Numbered from the stretch's first letter, positions 7,716 through 15,369 are shown. The stretch is DNA of 27,184 nucleotides from CBDVBZ01 sp965372355 (GCA_965372355.1 CBDVBZ010000040.1:1-27184); one strand, 5' to 3'. Notes: generated by a model not told the origin, from the letters alone. Numbers and translations: made by a program.

Positions 7716-7730
7716 GCAATTCGTACGCCA
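7716..7730 (-). promoter_or_regulatory. Sigma-54 (-24/-12) promoter of flp1-tadE-tadG
   Basis: The minus strand reads TTTGGCGTACGAATTGCA. TGGC (7730-7727) and TTGC (7719-7716) are separated by exactly seven bases, the invariant RpoN spacing. Transcription would start near 7704, giving an untranslated leader of about 57 bases ahead of the flp1 start codon at 7647. The flp2 promoter matches it in TTTGGC-N4-GAATTGC. The cognate enhancer-binding regulator is not encoded in this window. Confidence 0.75.
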
Positions 7731-7761
7731 AAGCGGTGTCTCTCGGTGTCGCCAAAGCGGT
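7726..7761. repeat. Direct repeat CGCCAAAGCGGT overlapping the flp1 promoter
   Basis: The 12-mer CGCCAAAGCGGT occurs at 7726-7737 and again at 7750-7761, 24 bases apart centre to centre (about two helical turns). The first copy contains the -24 element of the sigma-54 promoter. The rest of the 393-base gap (7648-8040) shows only the promoter, the leader box and a hairpin at 7985-8007; I see no gene in it. Confidence 0.45.
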
Positions 7762-7984
7762 CATGCTCTAATCCAGTGAAACTGAAAGCGTTCGGTGAAG
7801 AGTGGTATCTGTGGAGGCGTTTTGTGTACCCGGTGCGTGATCGGGTTTCGGGGGTCTACGCTCACAACCTTTAGTGCCCTCGCGTCTTAATCACCGAGCG
7901 GGCACGATAACGGGGCGGGATGTACCCCGGGATGCCTCGTATGGTCACGCAGTGCCGGGTTGTTGTGCGTTGAGGATCGCGGCC

Positions 7985-8007
7985 GCCTCGACGGGGCGTC
8001 GCGAGGC
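7985..8007 (-). terminator. GC-rich hairpin after the DUF192 gene (possible transcript end)
   Basis: GCCTCGCGACGCCCCGTCGAGGC on the minus strand folds as a hairpin. Either GCCTCG/CGAGGC pairs around the loop, or CGACG/CGTCG forms an inner stem. It starts 34 bases past the DUF192 stop codon and separates that operon from the flp1 promoter. No T-run follows it, so it is not a canonical intrinsic terminator; it could protect a 3' end. Confidence 0.3.
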
Positions 8008-8040
8008 TGCGACTGGAAGCATGAATGTGGTGACGTTTGC

Positions 8041-8613
8041 TCAGAACACGCGGCGAGACTTTGTCTCGAATGTGGGTACGCGGAGCTCGATGGTGTCGCC
8101 GACCTCCGTGCAAGATGCCTGGAGCGCGCCGGCTGGCAGCTCGAGCGCTCCTTCCGCACGCCATACGAGGTGGGAGAACCGGTTTGGTTTGATATGGTGG
8201 TGGACCCAGAGCACACGGCCACTGGATGACAAGAAGGCGATATCGATGGGAAACTGCATGCCAAACATGTGAATCCATTGGGTGGGCACAATGTAGAGAC
8301 CCTCATCGGAATCCATCTGCTTGCGGCCCAACAACCCACGACGGCGCTCCTCGCTGGTGATCGCCAGGCTCACACGAGACGCGACAAACGAGTCCTTGGT
8401 TACGTTGATTGCCTGCAGGTATTCCTCGTCGGCCGTATCTGTCGGAGCGGAGGCATCGCCGGTCTGAGAAGTGTTCTGGACGCTCCGGGGCGGATCCTGC
8501 GACTCCGACCACACGTTATCAAATGCGAGGATCTCCAGGGGGCTCTCCTGCAGCCAACTCGTGACCCGGAGGAGGGTACTTCTCGTGAAGTGCATCGCAT
8601 CAGTCGCCCACAT
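8041..8613 (-). CDS. DUF192 family protein
   Basis: The 190-residue product has a variable N-terminal part (1-70, rich in Ser/Thr/Asp at 45-65) and a C-terminal DUF192 domain: INVTKDSFVASRVSLAITSE, then ERRRGLLGRKQMDSDEGLYI, MFGMQFPIDIAFLSSSGRV and EGALELPAG. This matches the family pattern of RxxGLMxR, MxxTxIPLDIxFlD and ALEvpaG. DUF192 proteins are usually small periplasmic or archaeal proteins of unknown biochemical function. No clean signal peptide is seen here. ATG 8613 has an AAGGA site seven bases upstream and overlaps the previous gene by 14 bases, so the two are translationally coupled. A DUF192 gene inside a Tad cluster suggests an accessory envelope role, but that is only context. 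Confidence 0.82.
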   Translation of the reverse strand: MWATDAMHFTRSTLLRVTSWLQESPLEILAFDNVWSESQDPPRSVQNTSQTGDASAPTDTADEEYLQAINVTKDSFVASRVSLAITSEERRRGLLGRKQMDSDEGLYIVPTQWIHMFGMQFPIDIAFLSSSGRVLWVHHHIKPNRFSHLVWRAEGALELPAGALQASCTEVGDTIELRVPTFETKSRRVF

Positions 8614-9133
8614 GGTGTCTGATCCTTGTGTTTGTGTTTGCCGCCGCGTAGGCCTCGATGAATTGGTCCATATAGCCTCCGACGTCGTCGATCACGGCCT
8701 GGCGCCAGCCCTTGCCATAGACGCCAACGCCACCGGTGCTCCATGTCGGTACTCCAACGACGGTGACATCCGGATTGCGCTCGAGTTGAACGGTCTGCGT
8801 CAACTCCAGACGGATTGAGTACGCGCAGTGCTCTACGTGTTCGTCGATCACCGCGGTCACCACCAGGTAGAGGGTAGGATTTCCATCGATGGGGTCGTCG
8901 TAGTCGAGATGGAGAACTCTAACTCCGGCCTCCTTGAGCCGGCGTTCAATCTCGACGCTGAAAACAAAGGTTGTCATCCCTTTCTCCCCCATATCCGTGG
9001 CCACGGGTTCGACAAAGATCGCTATGCCGGACAGACCGGCCAACGAGTTCATCGCGCCGGCCGGTTCGTCGGCGTGACACCGGCCGGCGTGGCACAAAGT
9101 AAGAAGAGCAAAAAGGATCGATAACGTTTTCAT
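8600..9133 (-). CDS. Exported protein of unknown function
   Basis: I start this at ATG 9133, because the residues after it form a signal peptide (MKTLSILFALLTLCHAGRCHAD, 177 residues in all). The longer open frame to 9211 would put 26 polar residues in front of it. The mature part resembles small periplasmic alpha/beta domains of the type (L)xGIxxxVxP...IExRLKEAGVxVL: GLSGIAIFVEPVATDM, then FSVEIERRLKEAGVRVL, later VVGVPTWSTGGVGVYGKG. I do not recognise a named family. Its stop lies inside the start of the DUF192 gene, which ties their expression together. It lies within the run of Tad genes and may be a periplasmic accessory of the pilus. No catalytic motif is visible. Confidence 0.7.
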   Translation of the reverse strand: MKTLSILFALLTLCHAGRCHADEPAGAMNSLAGLSGIAIFVEPVATDMGEKGMTTFVFSVEIERRLKEAGVRVLHLDYDDPIDGNPTLYLVVTAVIDEHVEHCAYSIRLELTQTVQLERNPDVTVVGVPTWSTGGVGVYGKGWRQAVIDDVGGYMDQFIEAYAAANTNTRIRHHVGD

Positions 9134-9306
9134 GGTCGACTGCGCCGAGCAAGCACATCCGCGGCTCTGCTCGATTTCAGACAATCCTCTGTCGACGAAT
9201 CGAATAAACAACGAGCAGGATGCTCCTTTGAGCCGTGGCGTCTTCTCGGCTTGTTACTGGTTACGTATCAGCCCCCAAGCTCCGACGGAGACTCGAGGGA
9301 GAGGAG

Positions 9307-9429
9307 TTACATCACGCGGCTGCGCCGGGTCCGCATCTTCAGCTCGCGCTGCCTGCGGTGGTTACGCTTCGCGAAGTAAGCGAGTCCAAACACAACGCCC
9401 AGGATGAGCATGATCATAGTGAATGACAT
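9307..9429 (-). CDS. 40-residue membrane microprotein in the tad cluster
   Basis: The minus strand carries GGAGG eight bases before ATG 9429. The frame runs 41 codons to TAA at 9307. The product begins with one hydrophobic helix (MSFTMIMLILGVVFGLAYFA). It continues with a strongly basic tail containing Arg/Lys-rich runs (KRNHRRQRELK, RTRRSR). That is one transmembrane span with a cytoplasmic, positively charged C-terminus by the positive-inside rule. It lies 48 bases after tadC and ahead of the exported-protein gene in the same direction. The near-consensus ribosome-binding site and fit into the gap argue that it is translated. No known family is recognised; it could be a small partner of the TadB/TadC platform. 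Confidence 0.7.
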   Translation of the reverse strand: MSFTMIMLILGVVFGLAYFAKRNHRRQRELKMRTRRSRVM

Positions 9430-9477
9430 TTCAGCAACCTCCTTCCAAAGCCGCGGGTTGTTACCTGTTGATTGACC

Positions 9478-10401
9478 TTAGTTCCCCATCTGGGAGAGCG
9501 CCCGAAAGAGCGCGAGCATTCCGGGTGCCAGAATGACGACCAACAGTCCCGGAAAGATACAGAAGACGAGCGGGAAGACGAGCTTCACCGGTGTCTTGCG
9601 AGCAGTTTCCTCGGCGCGCTGACGGCGGCGAATGCGCAGCGAGTCGGCGTGGCTTCTCAGGGCGTTCACAATGCTCGTTCCAAACCGCTCACTTTGGACC
9701 ATAACGGCCACCAGTGCGCGGACATCGTCGACACCGGTACGCATGGAAAAGTTGCGCAGAGCCTGTGTTCGAGCCACTCCGGCCAGCATTTCGGTGTTTA
9801 CCATCTGGAGTTCCTCGCCAAGCGTCTCGGCGTTGAAGCGGACCTCACGCCCTACCTTGACGAGAGCGGCGTTGAGACCCTGGCCGGCTTCGACACAGAT
9901 GACGAGAAGATCCAACGCATCGGGAAGCGCGAGCGTAATCGCCTGCATTCTCTTGGACTGCTGCAGCCGAACGAACATCATGGGCAGAAAGTAACCGACC
10001 GCCGCGGCCAGCAACGTAAGGATGGCTATCTCGCGGGGCAACAGGTGGAGATGCCATGTTGCGAGGGCGGCAGTTACGGCAAATAGACCGGTGAGGGCCA
10101 CGCGCGCACCCACAAAGATCCCGCGCGATTCGGTGTGTCGGTAGCCAGCGCGTGCCAAATCCCATTTGAGGACCTCGGAGTAGACCTGACCGGGCAACAC
10201 CCATCCAAGAAAGGCGATGAGCTGAGCATGGACGGGCAGGTTCGTATCGTTGAAGCATTCGGTGATCTCGTCCGGCTCGTTTTCAACGACCCGGTCTAGC
10301 CGGTCAGCGATGCGCCGGCCGCGAAAACTGATCCAATAGATACCCGCCGCCGCGGCGAGAATCGCCAATGTTGTCAGTACTGCGATTGCGTAGATAATCA
10401 T
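9478..10401 (-). CDS. tadC: TadC-like inner-membrane platform protein
   Basis: This 307-residue T2SSF-domain protein has transmembrane segments near residues 3-25, about 95-115 and 118-140, and at the C-terminus about 273-298. The core has the family signature LPDALDLLVICVEAGQGLNA followed by ALVKVGREVRF, and later SERFGTSIVNALRSHADSLR next to RRRQRAEETARKTPVKLVFP. TadC and TadB together form the inner-membrane base that the CpaF ATPase acts on to extrude Flp pili. It begins four bases after tadB ends, with an AAGGTG site, so the two genes are translated together. Length is normal for the family. Confidence 0.94.
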   Translation of the reverse strand: MIIYAIAVLTTLAILAAAAGIYWISFRGRRIADRLDRVVENEPDEITECFNDTNLPVHAQLIAFLGWVLPGQVYSEVLKWDLARAGYRHTESRGIFVGARVALTGLFAVTAALATWHLHLLPREIAILTLLAAAVGYFLPMMFVRLQQSKRMQAITLALPDALDLLVICVEAGQGLNAALVKVGREVRFNAETLGEELQMVNTEMLAGVARTQALRNFSMRTGVDDVRALVAVMVQSERFGTSIVNALRSHADSLRIRRRQRAEETARKTPVKLVFPLVFCIFPGLLVVILAPGMLALFRALSQMGN

Positions 10402-10405
10402 GTCG

Positions 10406-11380
10406 TCACACCTTGATGTTAATGATACGGCGCATGATCAGAAAACCGACCACTTGCAGAAAGATAGCTGCGACAATTAAGTGCCGGCCCAACGGATCTG
10501 CCTTCAATCCCTTGAGGTACTCCGGAGCCACGACCATGATCACACCGACCATCGCCAGGGGCAAAACGGCCAGTATAAAACCGGAGAGCCGCCCATGGGC
10601 CGTCAAGCTGCGGACATCACCTAGAATACGAAAGCGATCGCGAATGACGGCGGCCGTGCGCTCGAGGATCTCGGCAAGGTTACCACCGGTGCCGCGTTGT
10701 ATGATGACGGCTGTGATGAACAGATGGAGCTCGGCGCTGTCGATGCGCTCACCCATTCGCTTCAGCGCCTCTTTGGTGTCGAGGCCGAGACGGTTCTCCT
10801 CCGAGAGAATGGCAAACTCCTGACCGACCGGGTCGGGTGATTCATCCGCCACGACCTGGATTGCGCCGGGAAGTGCGAGACCCGCCCGCAGCGCGCCTAC
10901 CAGCATTTCCAGCGCGTCGGGAAACAGCTTTTCGAACGCTAGAGTTCGCCTTTGCTTCTTGTGCCGAGCCCAGAGGATCGGAAGCAAACCGGCAAACGCG
11001 CCGGCCGGCAACGCGAGTAAGGGCATGTGCGCAATTGATATTGTGGCAAACGCGCCGATGCTGCCCAGCAGCAACATGATGGCGACAAACGTGCCCAAAC
11101 GAAGCGGTATGCCCGCCTGGACGAGTAGTCGGTCCAATTTCTGGGCCCACCTCGCTTCGCTGAGTATGGCGTTGAGGAAAGGTACGGTGCTCAACTGCAT
11201 GTCACGCAGAATGATCGTTTCGATCCTTTCGTCGACTCCATCGCCGACAAGGATGGCACCGTCGAGCCTGTCACGGACCCGTTTTGTGGCATAGCTCTTC
11301 GCCACGAGGACCATGCCACCGGCGGCAAACATGATAGTCAGAAAGATGCCGACGCTTGGTAGTAGTAGTTGGAGATCCAT
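10406..11380 (-). CDS. tadB: TadB-like inner-membrane platform protein
   Basis: The 324-residue protein has a type II/IV secretion F-domain. Hydrophobic helices lie at about 8-28, 95-115, 117-137 and 270-318. Between them is the conserved region FPDALEMLVGALRAGLALPG with AIQVVADESPDPVGQEFA, then RGTGGNLAEILERTAAVIRDR and SGFILAVLPLAM. It is the upstream partner of TadC. The gene follows cpaF with only three bases between stop and start, and its ribosome-binding site lies inside the end of cpaF, so the genes are coupled. Acts in the inner membrane as part of the pilus base. Confidence 0.94.
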   Translation of the reverse strand: MDLQLLLPSVGIFLTIMFAAGGMVLVAKSYATKRVRDRLDGAILVGDGVDERIETIILRDMQLSTVPFLNAILSEARWAQKLDRLLVQAGIPLRLGTFVAIMLLLGSIGAFATISIAHMPLLALPAGAFAGLLPILWARHKKQRRTLAFEKLFPDALEMLVGALRAGLALPGAIQVVADESPDPVGQEFAILSEENRLGLDTKEALKRMGERIDSAELHLFITAVIIQRGTGGNLAEILERTAAVIRDRFRILGDVRSLTAHGRLSGFILAVLPLAMVGVIMVVAPEYLKGLKADPLGRHLIVAAIFLQVVGFLIMRRIINIKV

Positions 11381-11383
11381 TTC

Positions 11384-12790
11384 TTAGATTACCTGCCCTT
11401 CGTGGAATATCGAGGACGGGACTTCAATACCGCTCAGCACCAGTTGATCTGCGAACTTCGGTCGGATGCCCGTTGCCTCGTAGGTCCCCAGGACTTTGCC
11501 GTCGTCCGATATGCCGATTCTGTGGAACGCGAATATCTCCTGCATGGCGACGACCTCCTGCTCCATACCGACGATCTCGCTGACGCTGATCAGCCGTCGG
11601 CTGCCGTCGGACAGGCGGGATACGTGGACGACGACGTCCAGTGCCGAGCTGATTTGCTCGCGCATCGCCTGAGCGGGCAGCTGTACACCGCTGAGTAGCA
11701 TAAGGGTTTCTAGCCGGTGCAACGCCTCTCGCGCGTTGTTGGCGTGGACTGTAGTGAGTGAACCGTCGTGACCCGTGTTCATTGCCTGGAGCATATCGAG
11801 CACCTCGTCGCCTCGAACCTCACCGATAACGATGCGGTCGGGGCGCATACGCAGCGCGTTCCGCACCAGATCACGCTGTGTGATCCGTCCCTTTCCCTCG
11901 ATATTCGGGGGACGCGTCTCGAGCCGCACGACGTGTGGCTGGAGAAGCTGGAGCTCAGCTGCATCCTCGATAGTCACGACACGTTCGCTGACCGGGATGA
12001 AAGCCGATAGCGCATTGAGTAGCGTAGTCTTTCCGGAGCCGGTACCACCGACGATCAACATGTTGAGCCGGGCCTGAATAGCGCCTCTGAGAAGCTCGGC
12101 CATGCCGGGTGTCAACGACCCGAGCGCCAGCAAGTCTTCGAGATCGAGTGTGCGGACGCCAAAACGCCGGATCGAGAGGATCGGCCCATCGAGCGCCAGC
12201 GGTGGAATGATCGCGTTGACTCGCGAGCCGTCGGGAAGACGGGCGTCGACCATGGGGGATGACTCATCGACACGGCGACCGATCTTCGAAACGATGCGAT
12301 CGATTATTTTCATCAAATGGTCGTCATCATCAAAACACGCATCGGTCATTTCGAGACGCCCGAAGCGCTCGACGTAAATCTGGCTGTGTGTGTTGACGAG
12401 GATGTCCGAGACGTCTGGATCGTGGAGGAACGGCTCGATCGGTCCAAGGCCGAAGGTCTCGTTCAACACCTCCTGCTCGAGCGCGGTTCTCTGGGCCTCG
12501 CTCAGAGGCATCTGCTCTTCCGCGAGAAGCGCCGTGATGATTTGGCGGATCTGAGACTGAAGTACCGTCGTATCGACCGTATCCAGTTTGGCAAGATTGA
12601 CCCGTTCGACCATCTGCCGGTGGATGCGGGCCTTCAGATCGTGGAAGACGTCGCGTGGACGGCTGCTGGCATTCGCCTCGCCGCCATTGCCGCCGCCGTT
12701 TCCATTGCCGGCCGCCTGCTGGCGCGGGGTTCCCTCTTCCGGCTGTTCCGTTTTATTGTTTCTGTTTTTGAATCGGTCTCGGAGTGACAT
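11384..12790 (-). CDS. cpaF: CpaF/TadA pilus-assembly ATPase
   Basis: I start this at ATG 12790, four bases after AGAGGAAG; the frame could also open at GTG 12805. The 468-residue protein has a low-complexity N-terminus (about 20-45: Gly, Asn, Gln), a helical N-terminal domain and a VirB11/GspE-type ATPase core. Walker A is GGTGSGKT at 248-255, an Asp box is near IEDAAELQL, and Walker B is RIVIGEVRG at 319-327 with catalytic Glu324. His box HDGSLTTVHANN is at about 341-352. This is the motor that energises pilin extrusion in Tad systems. It sits between cpaE and tadB with gaps of 18 and three bases. Confidence 0.95.
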   Translation of the reverse strand: MSLRDRFKNRNNKTEQPEEGTPRQQAAGNGNGGGNGGEANASSRPRDVFHDLKARIHRQMVERVNLAKLDTVDTTVLQSQIRQIITALLAEEQMPLSEAQRTALEQEVLNETFGLGPIEPFLHDPDVSDILVNTHSQIYVERFGRLEMTDACFDDDDHLMKIIDRIVSKIGRRVDESSPMVDARLPDGSRVNAIIPPLALDGPILSIRRFGVRTLDLEDLLALGSLTPGMAELLRGAIQARLNMLIVGGTGSGKTTLLNALSAFIPVSERVVTIEDAAELQLLQPHVVRLETRPPNIEGKGRITQRDLVRNALRMRPDRIVIGEVRGDEVLDMLQAMNTGHDGSLTTVHANNAREALHRLETLMLLSGVQLPAQAMREQISSALDVVVHVSRLSDGSRRLISVSEIVGMEQEVVAMQEIFAFHRIGISDDGKVLGTYEATGIRPKFADQLVLSGIEVPSSIFHEGQVI

Positions 12791-12808
12791 AACGCTTCCT
12801 CTCACTTT

Positions 12809-13987
12809 TTAGTTCGACTGTGTATCAACCGTCTCGGACGAGTTGTTTAACATCCTGATGTATTCCTCAGCCAGCTGTCTGATGTTCTGCGCGATTCTGG
12901 ATCGGGATGCGTCGATTATTGCGGGCGTGCCCTGATCGATGCCCAGGCTGACCGGCTCGAAGTCATTGGGAATCGTCCAAAAGACGTCCTTACCCAGAGC
13001 CTTCTCCATGTCCTTTGGGCTAAGCCGGCTCTTCTTGCTGTACCGGTTGACGATCAGTTGAATCTTTTTGGGATCGACGCCCAATCGCTCGAACATATGG
13101 AGATATTTGCTTACGTTGCGAATCGTCGGTACATCCATCGTCGATATCATGAGAATGAGGTCCGAGAGTTCCAGAAGCTCGATCGTCCGGTCGTCGAGGT
13201 GCCGACCAACGTCGACCACGACATAGTCGAACATAGTGTTGAGAGACCCAAAGAGCTCGACAATGTGGTCACGGGTTATCTCCTCCGCGATCTCGGGGCT
13301 TGCCGCCACGGTCAGAAGACTCACCCCGGACTCGTGTTCGCTGAGAATGGAGCGGAGTTTGGACTCGTCGAGCGAGCCGTTGTCCAGGGCATCGGTGAGG
13401 CTGTACTTCGGCGGCTGGTTGAACATCAGCGCCAGATCGCCCAAATGAAAACTCATGTCGACGAGCACGGTTCTTGTGTCACGCTGTTCCGCGAGAGCGA
13501 CTGCCAGGTTGGCGGCGGTCGATGTCGCACCGATACCGCCCTTGCTCGAGAAGATCGAGAGGATCGCGCCGTGGGTGTTGCCATTCGTTGGTGTTCTCTC
13601 CATCTGCCGTCGCACATGCTCGAGCGCCTTCTCGACTTCCGGTCCGTCGAGTGGGCGACCGACAAATTCCTGAGCTCCCGCGCGTATGCACCCCAAGATC
13701 ACCTGGGAAGTCGGTTGGTGTTTGGCGATGATGATACCGCTGTGCGGCAGTTCATCCCGCACCCGCCGTACGAATTCGACTGTTTCGCCCCCATTCTCGG
13801 GGAGTTCGACGAGCACGATGTCGGGTTGGAGGCCTCGTACCAAACGCTGGCCAGACTTGGCGTCATTCGCTTCGCCGATCACTCGGACACCGTTGTCACC
13901 CAGATGTGCCTTCACATAGGACCGGCCGTTCTTGTCACTGTCGATGATGATCAGCCGGATCGGTCGATGATTGTTTCCAGTCGCCAT
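12809..13987 (-). CDS. cpaE: CpaE/TadZ polar-localisation ATPase with pseudo-receiver
   Basis: The 392-residue protein starts at ATG 13987 after a strong AAAGGAGA site. Residues about 10-125 form a response-regulator-like domain, but the phospho-acceptor Asp is replaced by Glu61 (DIVLVELPENGG). Residues about 140-370 form a MinD/ParA-like ATPase. The deviant P-loop FSSKGGIGATST keeps the signature Lys149 but has Ala154 where the usual P-loop Lys would be, as in many CpaE/TadZ proteins. VVVDVGRHLDDRT gives the Asp-rich second motif. CpaE/TadZ recruits the Tad machine to its site in the cell. It is encoded between the short ORF at 14006-14161 and cpaF. The pseudo-receiver suggests constitutive, phosphorylation-independent signalling; that is inference. 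Confidence 0.93.
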   Translation of the reverse strand: MATGNNHRPIRLIIIDSDKNGRSYVKAHLGDNGVRVIGEANDAKSGQRLVRGLQPDIVLVELPENGGETVEFVRRVRDELPHSGIIIAKHQPTSQVILGCIRAGAQEFVGRPLDGPEVEKALEHVRRQMERTPTNGNTHGAILSIFSSKGGIGATSTAANLAVALAEQRDTRTVLVDMSFHLGDLALMFNQPPKYSLTDALDNGSLDESKLRSILSEHESGVSLLTVAASPEIAEEITRDHIVELFGSLNTMFDYVVVDVGRHLDDRTIELLELSDLILMISTMDVPTIRNVSKYLHMFERLGVDPKKIQLIVNRYSKKSRLSPKDMEKALGKDVFWTIPNDFEPVSLGIDQGTPAIIDASRSRIAQNIRQLAEEYIRMLNNSSETVDTQSN

Positions 13988-14005
13988 GAGGTCTCCTTTA
14001 TTCCG

Positions 14006-14161
14006 TCAGCTCAGTTGCATCTTTGCGAGCAAGGTACCGAAGTCAGGCAGGCAGGGCGCAAAGCCGCGGGAGCGTGTGTCGGCGAAACAGCCGCGATCAT
14101 TGCTGGAGGTAATGCCCTTTGTGTGCCCGACATGTTGCACGGTTTGATTCCTTGCTCGCAT
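14006..14161 (-). CDS. Possible 51-residue small protein between cpaC and cpaE
   Basis: The 197-base cpaC/cpaE gap holds a minus-strand frame from ATG 14161 to TGA 14006. AGGAA lies three bases before the ATG, and the frame leaves only 23 bases after cpaC and 18 before cpaE. The predicted product begins MRARNQTVQHVGHTKG, has two Cys (RGCFAD, APCLPD) and ends LLAKMQLS. It has no transmembrane helix and no family I recognise. The tidy fit and a G/C-rich third codon position favour coding. However, an 11-base inverted repeat frames nearly the same stretch, so the region may instead be a structured leader RNA. Both readings could be true. Confidence 0.35.
   Translation of the reverse strand: MRARNQTVQHVGHTKGITSSNDRGCFADTRSRGFAPCLPDFGTLLAKMQLS
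14024..14160 (-). other. Inverted-repeat-bounded, structured cpaE leader
   Basis: TGCGAGCAAGG at 14024-14034 and CCTTGCTCGCA at 14150-14160 are perfect 11-base complements that can close a stem around 115 bases. Inside are smaller hairpins: CGGC/GCCG around GAAACA, GGC/GCC around GCAAA, and GTGC/GCAC around a ten-base loop. The stem ends about 35 bases before the cpaE start codon. This looks like a regulatory leader or transcript-processing structure within the operon. I cannot match it to a known riboswitch class. Confidence 0.4.
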
Positions 14162-14184
14162 GGATTCCTAATTTCTGTTCCGGA

Positions 14185-15309
14185 CTACCAGCCGGTGATC
14201 TTCTTGTGGTCGTCGTCCGTCAGCTCCGGCAGCTTGGCCTGTGAGCCAGGCGGCATCGCCTGGATGATGTGAGGCGATACGACGAGTACGAGTTCGGTCT
14301 CGGTCTTCTGGGTCTCGGTGCTGCTGAAGAGATAGCCCAGCAGCGGAATGTGACCCAGAATCGGCATCCTTTGGCGAATCTTGATCTCTTCCTCCATGAT
14401 CAGCCCGCCGATGACGAGTGTTTCCCCGTCTTTGAGCTCGACAACCGTGCTGGCCTTCCGCGATCGAATTGCCGGAATCCGAAAGCCGCTAATCTCGATG
14501 CCGTTGCTGAAATCGAGGCTGCTGACCTCGGGGGCGACCTCGAGATTGATGATGCCCGAGTCGACGATCGTGGGCAGGAAATCGACCTTGACGCCAAATT
14601 CCTTCCACTCGATCGTGATGGCCGTTCCACCCTGGACACCGCCGGTTGCGATGGGTACCGGGATCTCTCCACCGGAGAGAAAGCTGGCAGCCTGACCGCT
14701 GGCGGCAACCAGGGTGGGCTCGGCGAGCACGTGGAGGACGCCGTTGGTGATTAGTGCCCGCAGCATCATCTGCAGTTGATCGCCGCCCTTGACCCAGCGA
14801 AGCGCTGCCGTCGGGCCCTCGGTGGCACCCTGGAAGATGGCCAGCGGCAGGCTCGGTGTGGCCACGTTGCCGGGAAACACAGCGCCGTCGAGTGTGTAAC
14901 CGTTCGTGTACTTGCCGTAGAAGTCGGCACCGAGCTCGAGTCCTCTGGTCTTGTTCACCTCGGCGACCTGAACGCGGAGTTCGATCTGGCTATCGCTAAA
15001 CGGTCCGCGGACCACGACGTCATAGATACTGGAGGCGTTGTTCTCATCCCAGATCACGAGTGTTGTAAGTCCGATCTCCTTGCCGTTGATGAGCACCTCG
15101 AACTCGCCGGCGACAACGACATCCGCGATACGGGAGTCGGCGATCGATACGGTCTTGATGATTTCGCTGATTTTGTGTGTGACCGACTGTCCGACGGTCA
15201 CTCGGAGCTTCAGATTATCCGCCAGCGCGAGGCTGGGGAGAATCGTGATCAGAACGACTACGGCCGAAGCAAGTATTGTCCGGCGATGTTTTGGAAGCAG
15301 GGACGACAT
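14185..15309 (-). CDS. cpaC: CpaC/RcpA secretin (outer-membrane pilus channel)
   Basis: This 374-residue protein has a signal peptide (about 1-30, ending PSLALAD). Next comes the pilus-type secretin N-domain: LKLRVTVGQSVTHKISEIIK, VSIADSRIADVVV, then INGKEIGLTTLVIWD. The C-terminal secretin core includes VLAEPTLVAASGQAASFLSG with GEIPVPI, then VDFLPTIVDSGIINLEVAPE and PILGHIPLLGYLFSS, the hallmark of secretin homologues. It would form the outer-membrane ring through which Flp pili emerge. The start follows an AAGGAG site five bases upstream. It is shorter than the 450-550 residues of many CpaC proteins, because the N-domain region is compact. It lies 60 bases after cpaB. Confidence 0.94.
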   Translation of the reverse strand: MSSLLPKHRRTILASAVVVLITILPSLALADNLKLRVTVGQSVTHKISEIIKTVSIADSRIADVVVAGEFEVLINGKEIGLTTLVIWDENNASSIYDVVVRGPFSDSQIELRVQVAEVNKTRGLELGADFYGKYTNGYTLDGAVFPGNVATPSLPLAIFQGATEGPTAALRWVKGGDQLQMMLRALITNGVLHVLAEPTLVAASGQAASFLSGGEIPVPIATGGVQGGTAITIEWKEFGVKVDFLPTIVDSGIINLEVAPEVSSLDFSNGIEISGFRIPAIRSRKASTVVELKDGETLVIGGLIMEEEIKIRQRMPILGHIPLLGYLFSSTETQKTETELVLVVSPHIIQAMPPGSQAKLPELTDDDHKKITGW

Positions 15310-15369
15310 GTTGACTCCTTATCGTTGGCTAGGGTGACGGTCTTCACTCACATCGGTCTCGAGGATCCC

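Noticed and set aside
14039..14080. GCGCAAAGCCGCGGG on the plus strand resembles the core of c-di-GMP (GEMM) riboswitches
   Set aside because: The matching upstream GGCAAACC segment is missing and the strand is opposite to the tad transcripts, so similarity is probably accidental.
13058..14272. A 404-residue plus-strand frame opposite cpaE
   Set aside because: It lies opposite a clear CpaE gene with strong motifs and ribosome-binding site; composition is that of a frame shadow in GC-rich DNA.
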